Below, piece after piece: positions 41,148 to 48,256 of a stretch of 48,256 bases of DNA (the stretch's first letter is position 1; each line of letters opens with the position of its first letter). A model generated the notes under the pieces. The model was not told where the DNA came from and did no database searches. It was given only the letters and a program-made list of their open reading frames with translations. The stretch is from Lysobacterales bacterium (lineage in GTDB: Bacteria > Pseudomonadota > Gammaproteobacteria > Xanthomonadales > Marinicellaceae), in contig JALSHI010000057.1 in the NCBI GenBank assembly GCA_026982315.1, positions 1 through 48,256 on the forward strand. The letters are read 5' to 3'. The translations under genes were made by a program, and so were the position numbers.

Positions 41148-43394
41148 CTAGCCGGAGCTGGACCCCGAAGCTTTCGCTAAACGGCTTTTTTGCAGTTGCA
41201 GCCAGTCGCTGACAATGCGGGCGGCCTCAAACAGTTCATAATCCACCCGGTTTTTGTCGTCCTCCTCTTCGACGGGTTCGCCGTCTTCATTGAGCAGTGG
41301 CGGTTTGTCCGTGCTTTCGCTGCTGTCAAAAACAATATTGACATCGCTTAATGCCGGGTCATGCTTGCCGGCGGCAATGGCTTTGCGCTGGGCTGCGCGT
41401 TCGGCTTTGCGGGCTTCCAGCTTGTCGGCTTCTGCCTGGCGCTGTTTCAGATTGAGACTGACTGTCTTATCGGCCTTCATTTCGGCATAACGGGCCTGAT
41501 CTTGTTTCAGAAACTCAAACTCGGGATTGACCTTCTCCCGGGCTTCAAACCGCTGTCTGAGGATGGGAATGAGCGCGGTCAGGTCGTTCCAGATACGGTA
41601 GGAAGCCTGCTTGATGCTGCTCCACGGCAAGGCGTTTTCCAGCTCGCTTTCGCCATATTTGTCCGACCCCGGGTGGCGAGGAAAGGCGATATCGGGAATC
41701 ACGCCGCGATGCTGGGTGCTGCCGCCTGATATGCGGAAAAACTGCGCCATGGTCAGTTTTAGCTGGCCGGCTGGGTGCGCTGTGTCGTTGACATAGGAGT
41801 CCAGTGGCAGCATGTTTTGCACCGTGCCTTTGCCAAAAGTCCGTTCACCGACAACAACAGCCCGGCCATAGTCCTGCAAGGCAGCGGTAAAAATCTCCGA
41901 GGCCGATGCGGACAACTTGTTGACCAGCACAACCAGCGGCCCATCCCAGGCCACGCTGCTGTCATTGTCCCGGTTGACTTCCACGAAGCCGCGGGAGTCC
42001 TTGATTTGCACCACAGGCCCCTTTTTAATGAACAGCCCGGTCAGGTCGGTGGCCTCCACCAGAGAGCCGCCGCCATTGCCGCGCAGGTCCATGACAATGC
42101 CCTCCACGCCTTCGGCCTTGAGCTTGTCGATAATTTTCTTCACATCGCGGGTGGTGCTGCGGTAGTCGGGATCGCCACGCATGCGGCCTTCAAAGTCCAG
42201 ATAAAAAGTGGGCAGGGTGATCACGCCAATAGTGTGGTCCTTGCCATTGGCATGCACCTTCAGGATTTTGTACTGGGCGGCCTGTTGTTCGAGTTTGACT
42301 TTGTCGCGCACCAGTTTGACTTCGTGGGGTTTGGCGGAAGCGGGCTCATCCTTGTTGATAACCAGCAGGCGCACGGTGCTGCCCTTGGGGCCGCGAATTT
42401 TGTCCACCACGTCATCCAGCCGCCAGCCAATGACATCTTCCATGGGGCCGTCCTCGCCCTGGCCAACGGCCAGAATGCGGTCACCCTTTTTCAGGCGTCC
42501 GTCCATGCTGGCCGGGCCGCCTTTGATAACACGCTGGATCGTGGTGTATTCGTCTTCCGCGCCCAGCAAGGCGCCAATACCCTCCAGTGACAGGCTCATA
42601 TTGATCTTGAAGTTCTTGGAACTGCGCGGCGCCAAGTAGCTGGTGTGCGGTTCAATCAGAGAGGCATAGCTGTTAATGAAATACTGGAAAACATCTTCAG
42701 CACCGGTTTCGGCCACGCGCTTTTGAATGCGCTGGTAACGTTTGCGCAGTGTTTCGCGGGTTTTTTCGTCATCCTTGCCAGCGAGTTTCAGGCTCAGGAA
42801 GTCATTTTTGACCCGCTTGCGCCAAAGCTCATCCATGTCCGCCCGGGTTTTTGGCCAGGGAGCGTCCTCCCGGTTCCACTGGTAGGTTTCGTCCTTGCTG
42901 AAATCAAAGCCCTTGTCCAGTAATGCGCGCGCGGTTTCCATGCGTTCGTTAATGCGTTGGGTATACCGGTTCCAGATCGCAAATGCAGGCGCCACCTTGC
43001 CTTCGGAAAGTGCATCATCCAGCTGCGTGGCATATTTCTGAAACTCGGCGATATCACTGGCATAAAAATATACCCGGTTGGGATCCAGCGTCTTGATGAA
43101 GTTATCCAGAATTTCGCGCGAAAAATCATCGTCCAGCTTATGGGGTCGGTAATGGGCTTGGGACAACAGCCGCACAATCCACTGGCTGACCTTTTGCTGG
43201 TAATCCGCCTCTTGCAGCGGCTGAGCGCCTTTGGTGGTGGCAGGTTTTTCTTTCGCATGTGTGCTGATAGGGGCATTGGCCACCGCTTGAGCCTTTTTCT
43301 GCGTGGCTGCCAACGTCAGACTGCCCAGGGCAATGACAAGTAGCGCCAATATCAGCGGGCGTGTTTTGGCAACTGAGAAAAAATTGGCCTTCAT
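41148..43394 (-). CDS. prc: C-terminal processing peptidase (tail-specific protease)
   Basis: The 748-residue periplasmic S41 protease has an N-terminal membrane/signal segment ('TRPLILALLVIALGSLTLAA'), a helical N-terminal domain, a PDZ domain with 'LSLEGIGALLGAEDEYTTIQRVIKGGPA', and the protease core 'MDLRGNGGGSLVEATDLTGLFI' and 'LVNKLSASASEIFTAALQDYGRAVVVGERTFGKGTVQ'. In that core the Ser of SASAS and the Lys of GKGTVQ form the Ser-Lys dyad. A Lys/Arg/Glu-rich C-terminal part (DUF3340) follows, ending 'EDDKNRVDYELFEAARIVSDWLQLQ'. It degrades periplasmic proteins with nonpolar tails and trims penicillin-binding-protein partners. It starts behind GGAG seven bases upstream. Confidence 0.95.
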   Translation of the reverse strand: MKANFFSVAKTRPLILALLVIALGSLTLAATQKKAQAVANAPISTHAKEKPATTKGAQPLQEADYQQKVSQWIVRLLSQAHYRPHKLDDDFSREILDNFIKTLDPNRVYFYASDIAEFQKYATQLDDALSEGKVAPAFAIWNRYTQRINERMETARALLDKGFDFSKDETYQWNREDAPWPKTRADMDELWRKRVKNDFLSLKLAGKDDEKTRETLRKRYQRIQKRVAETGAEDVFQYFINSYASLIEPHTSYLAPRSSKNFKINMSLSLEGIGALLGAEDEYTTIQRVIKGGPASMDGRLKKGDRILAVGQGEDGPMEDVIGWRLDDVVDKIRGPKGSTVRLLVINKDEPASAKPHEVKLVRDKVKLEQQAAQYKILKVHANGKDHTIGVITLPTFYLDFEGRMRGDPDYRSTTRDVKKIIDKLKAEGVEGIVMDLRGNGGGSLVEATDLTGLFIKKGPVVQIKDSRGFVEVNRDNDSSVAWDGPLVVLVNKLSASASEIFTAALQDYGRAVVVGERTFGKGTVQNMLPLDSYVNDTAHPAGQLKLTMAQFFRISGGSTQHRGVIPDIAFPRHPGSDKYGESELENALPWSSIKQASYRIWNDLTALIPILRQRFEAREKVNPEFEFLKQDQARYAEMKADKTVSLNLKQRQAEADKLEARKAERAAQRKAIAAGKHDPALSDVNIVFDSSESTDKPPLLNEDGEPVEEEDDKNRVDYELFEAARIVSDWLQLQKSRLAKASGSSSG

Positions 43395-43705
43395 GTATAA
43401 TCTCCGTGAACTTTATGGGGTCAGCTTTGCCTTAAAGGCAGACTTTAACGGCTGTTTCCCTGGTTTTGAAGCCCGTTTGAGCCTTGTTTGACATGAATGC
43501 GACTAGTGTAGCCGCCACGCCCGGGGAAAACAACCGGCTGATTTCGTGGCTTGTAGGACAACCATGTTAGTGTCGTGGTTCAACCCGAAAAGTGCTTTGT
43601 GACAATTGGGCCATCTGAGTCCGGAGAACGCAAAATGGCGCGTGGCTCCATGGCCTGGCGTTACCAGCAATAATCGTTAAATATTTTTGACAAATGGAGA
43701 CAACA
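43395..43705. other. Divergent intergenic region between prc and the FKBP gene
   Basis: No gene is seen in these 311 bases. The stretch 43428-43440 is an odd-centred palindrome (TGCCTT-A-AAGGCA) 34 bases upstream of prc, possibly a regulator site. Promoters for both genes must lie here, but no box pair is convincing. Confidence 0.4.
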
Positions 43706-44434
43706 ATGAAGAAAATTTTCGCTACGGCCTCACTGGCTGTGTTAATGAGTGGCGCTGCAGTGGCAGTGGACTTCAAATCGGATGATGCCAAAATCAACTA
43801 TATGATCGGCAGTGACGTGGGCCGTTACCTGAAAGCTTCGGAAACCACATTCGACGAGGCGGCTTTTGCCAAGGGTGTCAAGGACGCCATAGCCGGGCGG
43901 GACATCGCGCTGACTGATGATGAATTGAAACAGGTGCGCATGATTATGCAGAAAAAGCAACAGGCGGCCCAAGCCAAAATGCGCGAAGAACAAATGAAGA
44001 AGTTTGAAGAAGCCAAGAAAGCCAACAAGGAGAAAAGCGAAGCTTTCCTGGCCAAGAAAGCCAAGGAAAAAAATATCAAGAAAACTGATAGCGGCCTGAT
44101 GTACGAAGTCCTGAAGGAAGGCAATGGCAAACAGCCCAAGTCAGCTGAAGACACCGTGGTTGTGCATTACCGTGGCACCACCATTGACGGCAAGGAGTTT
44201 GACAGCTCATACAAGCGGGGCCAGCCGGCCACTTTCAAGCTGAATCAGGTGATTAAAGGCTGGACAGAAGGCGTGCAATTGATGAAGGAAGGCGCCAAAT
44301 ATCGCTTTTACATTCCGGCGGATCTGGCCTATGGCGAAAACGCGCCACCGGCCATTGGCCCCAACCAGGCGCTGATTTTCGAGGTTGAGCTGCTGGAAGT
44401 GAAAGACGTGGCCAAAGATACAGCGAAAAAATAA
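43706..44434 (+). CDS. Periplasmic FKBP-type peptidyl-prolyl isomerase (FkpA/Mip type)
   Basis: The 242-residue protein starts at ATG 43706 behind GGAGACAAC. Residues 1-20 are a signal peptide. The N-terminal dimerisation domain ('INYMIGSDVGRYLKASETTFDEAAFAKGVKDAI') leads into a long Lys/Glu/Ala helix (about residues 78-128). The FKBP domain comes last: 'DTVVVHYRGTTIDGKEFDSSYKRGQPATFKLNQVIKGWTEGVQLM' in parts and 'YRFYIPADLAYGENAPPAIGPNQALIFEVELLEV'. It catalyses proline isomerisation and acts as a chaperone in the periplasm. A strong terminator follows. Confidence 0.93.
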   Translation: MKKIFATASLAVLMSGAAVAVDFKSDDAKINYMIGSDVGRYLKASETTFDEAAFAKGVKDAIAGRDIALTDDELKQVRMIMQKKQQAAQAKMREEQMKKFEEAKKANKEKSEAFLAKKAKEKNIKKTDSGLMYEVLKEGNGKQPKSAEDTVVVHYRGTTIDGKEFDSSYKRGQPATFKLNQVIKGWTEGVQLMKEGAKYRFYIPADLAYGENAPPAIGPNQALIFEVELLEVKDVAKDTAKK

Positions 44435-44460
44435 ACCGCTATTGAAATATGTGACAGAAA

Positions 44461-44492
44461 CAAAAAACCCGCCTGCCTTGGCGGGTTTTTTG
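44461..44492. terminator. Terminator after the FKBP gene
   Basis: CAAAAAACCCGCC (44461-44473) pairs exactly with GGCGGGTTTTTTG (44480-44492) around six bases; bidirectional, also serving the convergent TPR-sulfotransferase gene. Confidence 0.9.
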
Positions 44493-44520
44493 TGGGCGCA
44501 GAGACACAGTCATTGATATA

Positions 44521-46578
44521 TCACCCATGGCTTACAGAGTGCTCACTGGCAGCCGCATAACCCAGTTTTTCCACCCAGGGTTGTAAAATCTGCAAGGCTT
44601 CCCGCATATAGGCCAAATAATGTCGGTGACGATAACGCGATGCGGTGTAGACAGGTTGATTGGCCTGGTTGAAGCTGGGTGTGGTAATGGTGCCACGCTG
44701 GACAGTTTTTTGATGATAGCGTAACACATCGTCATGCCAGGGCAGGCCGCTTTGGGTGATGAGTTCCCGGGCTTGAGGCTCAAAATCGCTCACCAGTTTT
44801 TCATACACCACAGTGTGATAAGGGATTTGCCAGCTCGTTGTAGCGCTTTCCCATGCGGACAGCAAGGCGTTGTAAGTATGAGCAGCCTGGTTAATATCCA
44901 ACAGGTTAGTCATAAAGCTGTTCAGTTGAAAATTTTGCATAAAGCAGCTCAGTATCACATCAGCCGGATGCCGTTGGGCGAAAATAATCTTCGCTTCTGG
45001 AAACAGAGTGTGTACCAGCCCTGCATGCAATGCGTTCATGGGGGATTTGTCTACAACAGTTGGTCTGATTTTGCCAGCAATATAATCAGGCAGCAAATCA
45101 AAATACAACTTCCGTAGTTGCTGTTTTTCTTTGTGATTAAGTTGTTGAAGCCTTTCCGCGTAATTGATGGCAGAAATGTTTTCTATGCTTTCGTAAACCT
45201 CGTTCAGGATTTGCGCTTCCTCAAGCACGCTTACGTCGGGGTGGGCGGCGAGGATATTATCAATCAGGGTGGTGCCTGAACGCGGAAAGCCCACCACAAA
45301 AACCAGTTTATGAGGGGAGTCTGCCGGTTTGTCCTGCTTTTCTGCCTGTGTGGTTTGTGTGGGGCAGGCGTTAAAACTTTGCGCTATGGCTTGCGCCCGC
45401 TGAATAAATTTATCTTTTTGGGGAGAAACTTTCCGCCATATGATCCCCATTTGTTGGTTGGCTCGATAAAAAGCATCCCAGGCTGCGGAAAAATCCTTTA
45501 ACTTGTCGGCATTATGTCCTTTTTCATAATCGATATCTGCCAGTAAGGCCGGGTCGGGTTCTGGTTTTTTTGCAGCGATTTGTTGTGCGGTTGAGAGCAC
45601 CTTCAGCGCATCAATGTGGGCTTTTTGATGTCTGAGGTGTTTGGCTTCCTGTAGTGTAATTTCCAGATTATCGGGCCACTTGCTTTTGGCTTCTCTTAAT
45701 GTGGCTTTGGCAGATGCGGACTGACCGCTCATTTCCTGCAACTCAATCACAAAGGCATAAGCTTGTGGTGTATCTTCCTGTAATATGACGGGAAACAGGG
45801 CCGAGGCTTTTTTCCGCTGTCCACCGTAGCTGTACGCGCTGGTCAGTTCTTTTATTGCCTCGGCCATGTGTGGCCGTTTCTGCAAGCACGTTTCCAGGTG
45901 GGTGATGGCTTTGGCGTATTTTCTGCGGTCAATGCATAAACGCCCCAGCCACAATAATAACTTCGGTTCGTCGGGGTAATATTCAAGGGCCTGTTCTGCT
46001 GTGGTTGTGGCCTCTTTAAGTTGAATTAATACAGCCTGGGCTTTAATTAACCCTAGCCAGTCTTCCAATAAGGGCTGGGGTGCCTGGGTCAGGATGCGCC
46101 AGTGGGGAGATGCCTCGGAAAAAGCATGAGTTGTCTGCAGTACATTTGCCAGATTTCTTCGGTAATCCAGATTATCTGGTTGAAGATGCAGGGCTTTTTC
46201 CAGGCATTCAATCGCATACTCGAATTGTTCTTGTTCGCTTTTAATCAAGCCAAGATTATTGAGAGCTGCGGCATGATGGGGGTTCAGTGCCAGACAGCGC
46301 TCATAAGCCTGGCAGGCTTGGTCAAATTGCCCATTTTCCTGATAAAGCACGCCACGGTTATAATGTACCTCGGCATTCTCGCCAATGCGCCTGGAAAGCT
46401 CGTCAAACCACTTTTCCGCCGTGTTCAGATCGCCCTTGCGACCATGAGCGAGGGCAAGAAAAAGAAATAGCTGTGGGTGTTGTACTCCGGTTTTTCTTAA
46501 TTTGTGGCACAGGTCAATGGCCTTGTCAAAATTCTGGCTTTCCAGCGCTTGGATGATATGTTGGGGCGAAATGGGCAT
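44521..46578 (-). CDS. TPR repeat protein with C-terminal sulfotransferase domain
   Basis: The 685-residue product starts at ATG 46578 (MPISPQHIIQ); upstream in-frame sequence looks non-coding. The N-terminal two thirds (residues 5-370) is a solenoid of TPR helices ('AEVHYNRGVLYQENGQFDQACQAYERCLALNPHHAAALNNLGL' being two units, given here in part). The last 260 residues are a sulfotransferase: 'FVVGFPRSGTTLIDNILAAHP' (PAPS 5'-phosphosulfate loop), 'VDKSPMNALHAG' and 'IIFAQRHPADVILSCFMQNF' (3'-phosphate loop). The acceptor is unknown. Fusions of this kind resemble tyrosylprotein- or glycan-sulfating enzymes. Base composition is more A+T-rich than the core genes, which suggests acquisition. Confidence 0.9.
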   Translation of the reverse strand: MPISPQHIIQALESQNFDKAIDLCHKLRKTGVQHPQLFLFLALAHGRKGDLNTAEKWFDELSRRIGENAEVHYNRGVLYQENGQFDQACQAYERCLALNPHHAAALNNLGLIKSEQEQFEYAIECLEKALHLQPDNLDYRRNLANVLQTTHAFSEASPHWRILTQAPQPLLEDWLGLIKAQAVLIQLKEATTTAEQALEYYPDEPKLLLWLGRLCIDRRKYAKAITHLETCLQKRPHMAEAIKELTSAYSYGGQRKKASALFPVILQEDTPQAYAFVIELQEMSGQSASAKATLREAKSKWPDNLEITLQEAKHLRHQKAHIDALKVLSTAQQIAAKKPEPDPALLADIDYEKGHNADKLKDFSAAWDAFYRANQQMGIIWRKVSPQKDKFIQRAQAIAQSFNACPTQTTQAEKQDKPADSPHKLVFVVGFPRSGTTLIDNILAAHPDVSVLEEAQILNEVYESIENISAINYAERLQQLNHKEKQQLRKLYFDLLPDYIAGKIRPTVVDKSPMNALHAGLVHTLFPEAKIIFAQRHPADVILSCFMQNFQLNSFMTNLLDINQAAHTYNALLSAWESATTSWQIPYHTVVYEKLVSDFEPQARELITQSGLPWHDDVLRYHQKTVQRGTITTPSFNQANQPVYTASRYRHRHYLAYMREALQILQPWVEKLGYAAASEHSVSHG

Positions 46579-46727
46579 AAAAATGATTTCGAGGGAGTTG
46601 GCTTGTTTTGTGGTTTTTGCGGCAGCCCATTGTACCATGGCCCATGAATAGGCCATTGCTGGTTTATAACTCCCAGGTTATCGGGCTTCTTATTTTTCAA
46701 GAGCCTAAATTCAAAATCGGTCATTGC

Positions 46728-47802
46728 CTAAAACCATCCGCATTGAACATTATTCACTATAAAAGACCAATTTGAACCCGCGTTTATGGCGGCGATCAAA
46801 ATGCCTTCAGCATTATTATCAAAATTTACTGTCCCGCCTATCCAGTTTGCAGAATCCACATCGATTCCTTTCCAAGGGGTATGGATGATCCAGTTTGATC
46901 CTGTAAATCGCCAAATCCTGTAAGCAACCCAGTGTGAGGTGTTGGCATGCAGCTCCAGTCTGTATCGAGGGAAATGCTGATAATCAGGCTCAGAAGGCGT
47001 GCCAGCATTTATAGTAACTGGGCCGTCGAACATTTCCGCACCACAAGTTTGGCTGAAAACAGCTGATTGCCAATATGCGGTATTGCCAGTATTACTTGGA
47101 ATGATTTGGTACCATGCCTCAACTTCGCTATTAAAGCGAGAATTGCTTCCGCACCCTGCAGACCCCCTCGGGGTTCCCCCATTATGGTTGTCTCCTAAAA
47201 TGTTTCCCCATCCATGTAGTGTTTGATTAACTAGAGGCTCTTTAAAAAATAACATGTTTACCATATGGGTGGAGCCCCTGAAGTTGAAGGTGAAAAAGTC
47301 AAAAACGAGCCATTGCGTGCCTGTGTTGGGCGGTCGGTTTGTATTCAGGAACTTTTGTGAGCCGAGGGATTGTTGGTTGGCAGGGGTGTTGATGTCTTTG
47401 ACCAGACTGAAACTGCCTGGTAGAGGGCATACGGAAGTGCTGGATTTGTTATCACGAAACTTTTGTTGTGAGTTTTTACCGGGTAAGTTTTTAAGAATAA
47501 CGGGGTATTTTGAGTGGATCCTGGCCACTGTTTCCAGCGGAATTATTGTGTTTTCTATGTGGTAGCCTCCAGACTGATTTTGGGTTAGCTGTATGCTGTA
47601 TATATTCCCCTTCGAGTCAACATCCAGGTATACAGGGGGGGGCGCTTAAATCTATTGGCTGTGGAGGCGCATTGATGTCCAGGTTTGGGATAGGCTGAGG
47701 GACAAACTTTGCGTTAAGCTCAGTTTCTAAGAAGCTTTCTGCAGCGATACCAGAGGAAGCAAGACCCAGCAATGGCAGGAAGAAAAAGTGAATTTTTCTC
47801 AT
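46728..47802 (-). pseudogene. Secreted protein gene interrupted by a frameshift in a C8 run (possible phase-variable ORF)
   Basis: ATG 47802 opens a signal peptide ('KIHFFFLPLLGLASSGIAA') and a Pro-rich stretch, but the frame stops soon after a run of eight C on the coding strand (47635-47642). With one C fewer the reading continues as 'PVYLDVDSKGNIYSIQL' straight into the long frame ending at 46728, giving about 357 residues. The downstream part has 'WLVFDFFTFNFRGSTHMVNM', many aromatic residues, several cysteines and a C-terminal 'NNVQCGWF'; it looks like a beta-rich secreted domain. I recognise no family. The run may be a sequencing error, a decayed gene or a slippage switch. Confidence 0.6.
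47635..47642 (-). repeat. Homopolymer of eight C (coding strand) within the secreted gene
   Basis: Eight G on the plus strand. Seven would put the two halves of the secreted-protein gene in one frame; eight stops it within ten codons. Tracts of this kind near the 5' end of surface genes are classic slipped-strand switches. Confidence 0.6.
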
Positions 47803-48044
47803 GATGACTCCTTAAGCGGCTGTTGTGAACTAATTTGTATCATTAAATAAATAACGCTGTCAATATCCTTATGACTAGTTTCATGCTATTTTTATGCGCA
47901 ATTTAATTTTTTTATCAGGATGTGGGTTTGATGGAGCAGACTTAGGGAGTTGTTTTGGTGTCTGTTCAGTGTATTATGGCCACACCTTTCCCCTTGCAGC
48001 AGGTATGGAGAAAACCTTTGAATCTAAACGGTGGATTAGCATTG

Positions 48045-48256
48045 ATGAAACGCATTCTTTTTTCTGCATGGCTTGCGTCCGGCCTTGCACAAGCGAACTT
48101 GAGTGACAAGCTGAAAGAATCCGGCATTGATTTTACCCATTTCAATGGCATGACCGGCAAACTGTACTTTCACGAAATGATGGGCGGCGGCGTGGCCTTG
48201 CTGGATTACGATAATGATGGTGATCTGGATATCTATTTTGTGCAGGGTAATTTTAT
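48045..48256 (+). CDS. ASPIC/UnbV- and FG-GAP-type secreted protein, N-terminal part (cut by window edge)
   Basis: ATG 48045, nine bases after GGTGGA, opens a frame of 70 codons that runs off the window. Residues 1-17 ('KRILFSAWLASGLAQA') are a signal peptide. The rest, 'GIDFTHFNGMTGKLYFHEMMGGGVALLDYDNDGDLDIYFVQGN', has the FG-GAP/VCBS Asp-x-Asp-x-Asp-Gly calcium loop and the conserved opening of the large CRTAC1-like proteins with a C-terminal ASPIC/UnbV domain. Such proteins are beta-propeller surface or secreted proteins. It is divergent from the interrupted secreted gene. Confidence 0.75.
   Translation, partial: MKRILFSAWLASGLAQANLSDKLKESGIDFTHFNGMTGKLYFHEMMGGGVALLDYDNDGDLDIYFVQGNF

Noticed and set aside
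41775-42590. A 271-codon plus-strand frame inside prc
   Set aside because: Antisense shadow of the protease core with no ribosome site.
47894-48106. A 70-codon plus-strand frame before the UnbV-like gene
   Set aside because: It overlaps the signal peptide of the real gene in another frame and has no ribosome site.

Overview
The window comes from a sulfur-oxidising proteobacterium, most likely a gammaproteobacterium. The housekeeping genes (endonuclease-type MutL, ErpA beside a bactofilin, NudC, MutM, DinB, Prc, an LpxL-like acyltransferase) are those of a Gram-negative bacterium. A periplasmic thiosulfate-oxidising Sox cluster that includes soxCD, and a phosphofructokinase with the pyrophosphate-type lysine signature, point to lithotrophic or methylotroph-like metabolism. 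The genus cannot be fixed from the sequence alone.

Layout. (1) 1-6316 is a surface-polysaccharide region: an edge-truncated asparagine-synthetase-like gene (-), a secreted protein with two lamin-tail-like domains, a UDP-sugar dehydrogenase, a UDP-glucuronate-type epimerase and a nucleotidyltransferase-like protein. The last three overlap as one operon. (2) 6281-10447 is a visibly AT-richer 4.1 kb insertion bounded by perfect 36-bp direct repeats; the left copy is the 3' end of the nucleotidyltransferase gene. It looks like a decayed integrated plasmid: a frameshifted replication-initiator-like gene, a small partner gene, a pair of perfect consensus DnaA boxes, a UvrD-like helicase remnant, a truncated gene resembling the N-terminus of IcmB/DotO (Dot/Icm or IncI type IV secretion), a coupled membrane-protein gene, and a non-coding stretch with nested hairpins and a 24-bp palindrome. 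(3) 10495-14626 carries an sdpR-sdpI pair that is probably read from a leaderless mRNA, a thioredoxin-rhodanese fusion and a secreted subtilase. (4) 14959-24582 is core genome: pfp, adk, miaA-mutL-xthA-hemJ on the minus strand, then a DUF6776-like gene, bactofilin, erpA, nudC and mutM. (5) 24791-31753 is the sox cluster in the order soxC-D-X-Y-Z, soxA-K-like, soxB, divided by three hairpins. (6) 31837-44434 holds an AsmA-like protein and a lipoprotein, a GNAT, an acyltransferase, dinB, ccoS with a TauE/SafE-like protein, an acyl-CoA transferase, sufT, prc and an FKBP isomerase. (7) 44521-48256 has a TPR-sulfotransferase, a secreted protein broken at a run of eight C (a possible phase-variable switch), and the start of an ASPIC/UnbV-like protein cut by the window edge.

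How it works together. SoxXA loads sulfur onto SoxY(Z), SoxB releases sulfate and SoxCD oxidises the bound sulfane. Three Sox proteins here (SoxD, the SoxK-like protein and SoxB) have lipoboxes, which suggests a membrane-tethered Sox system. The least expected parts of the window are the plasmid-like insertion and the homopolymer-interrupted secreted gene.
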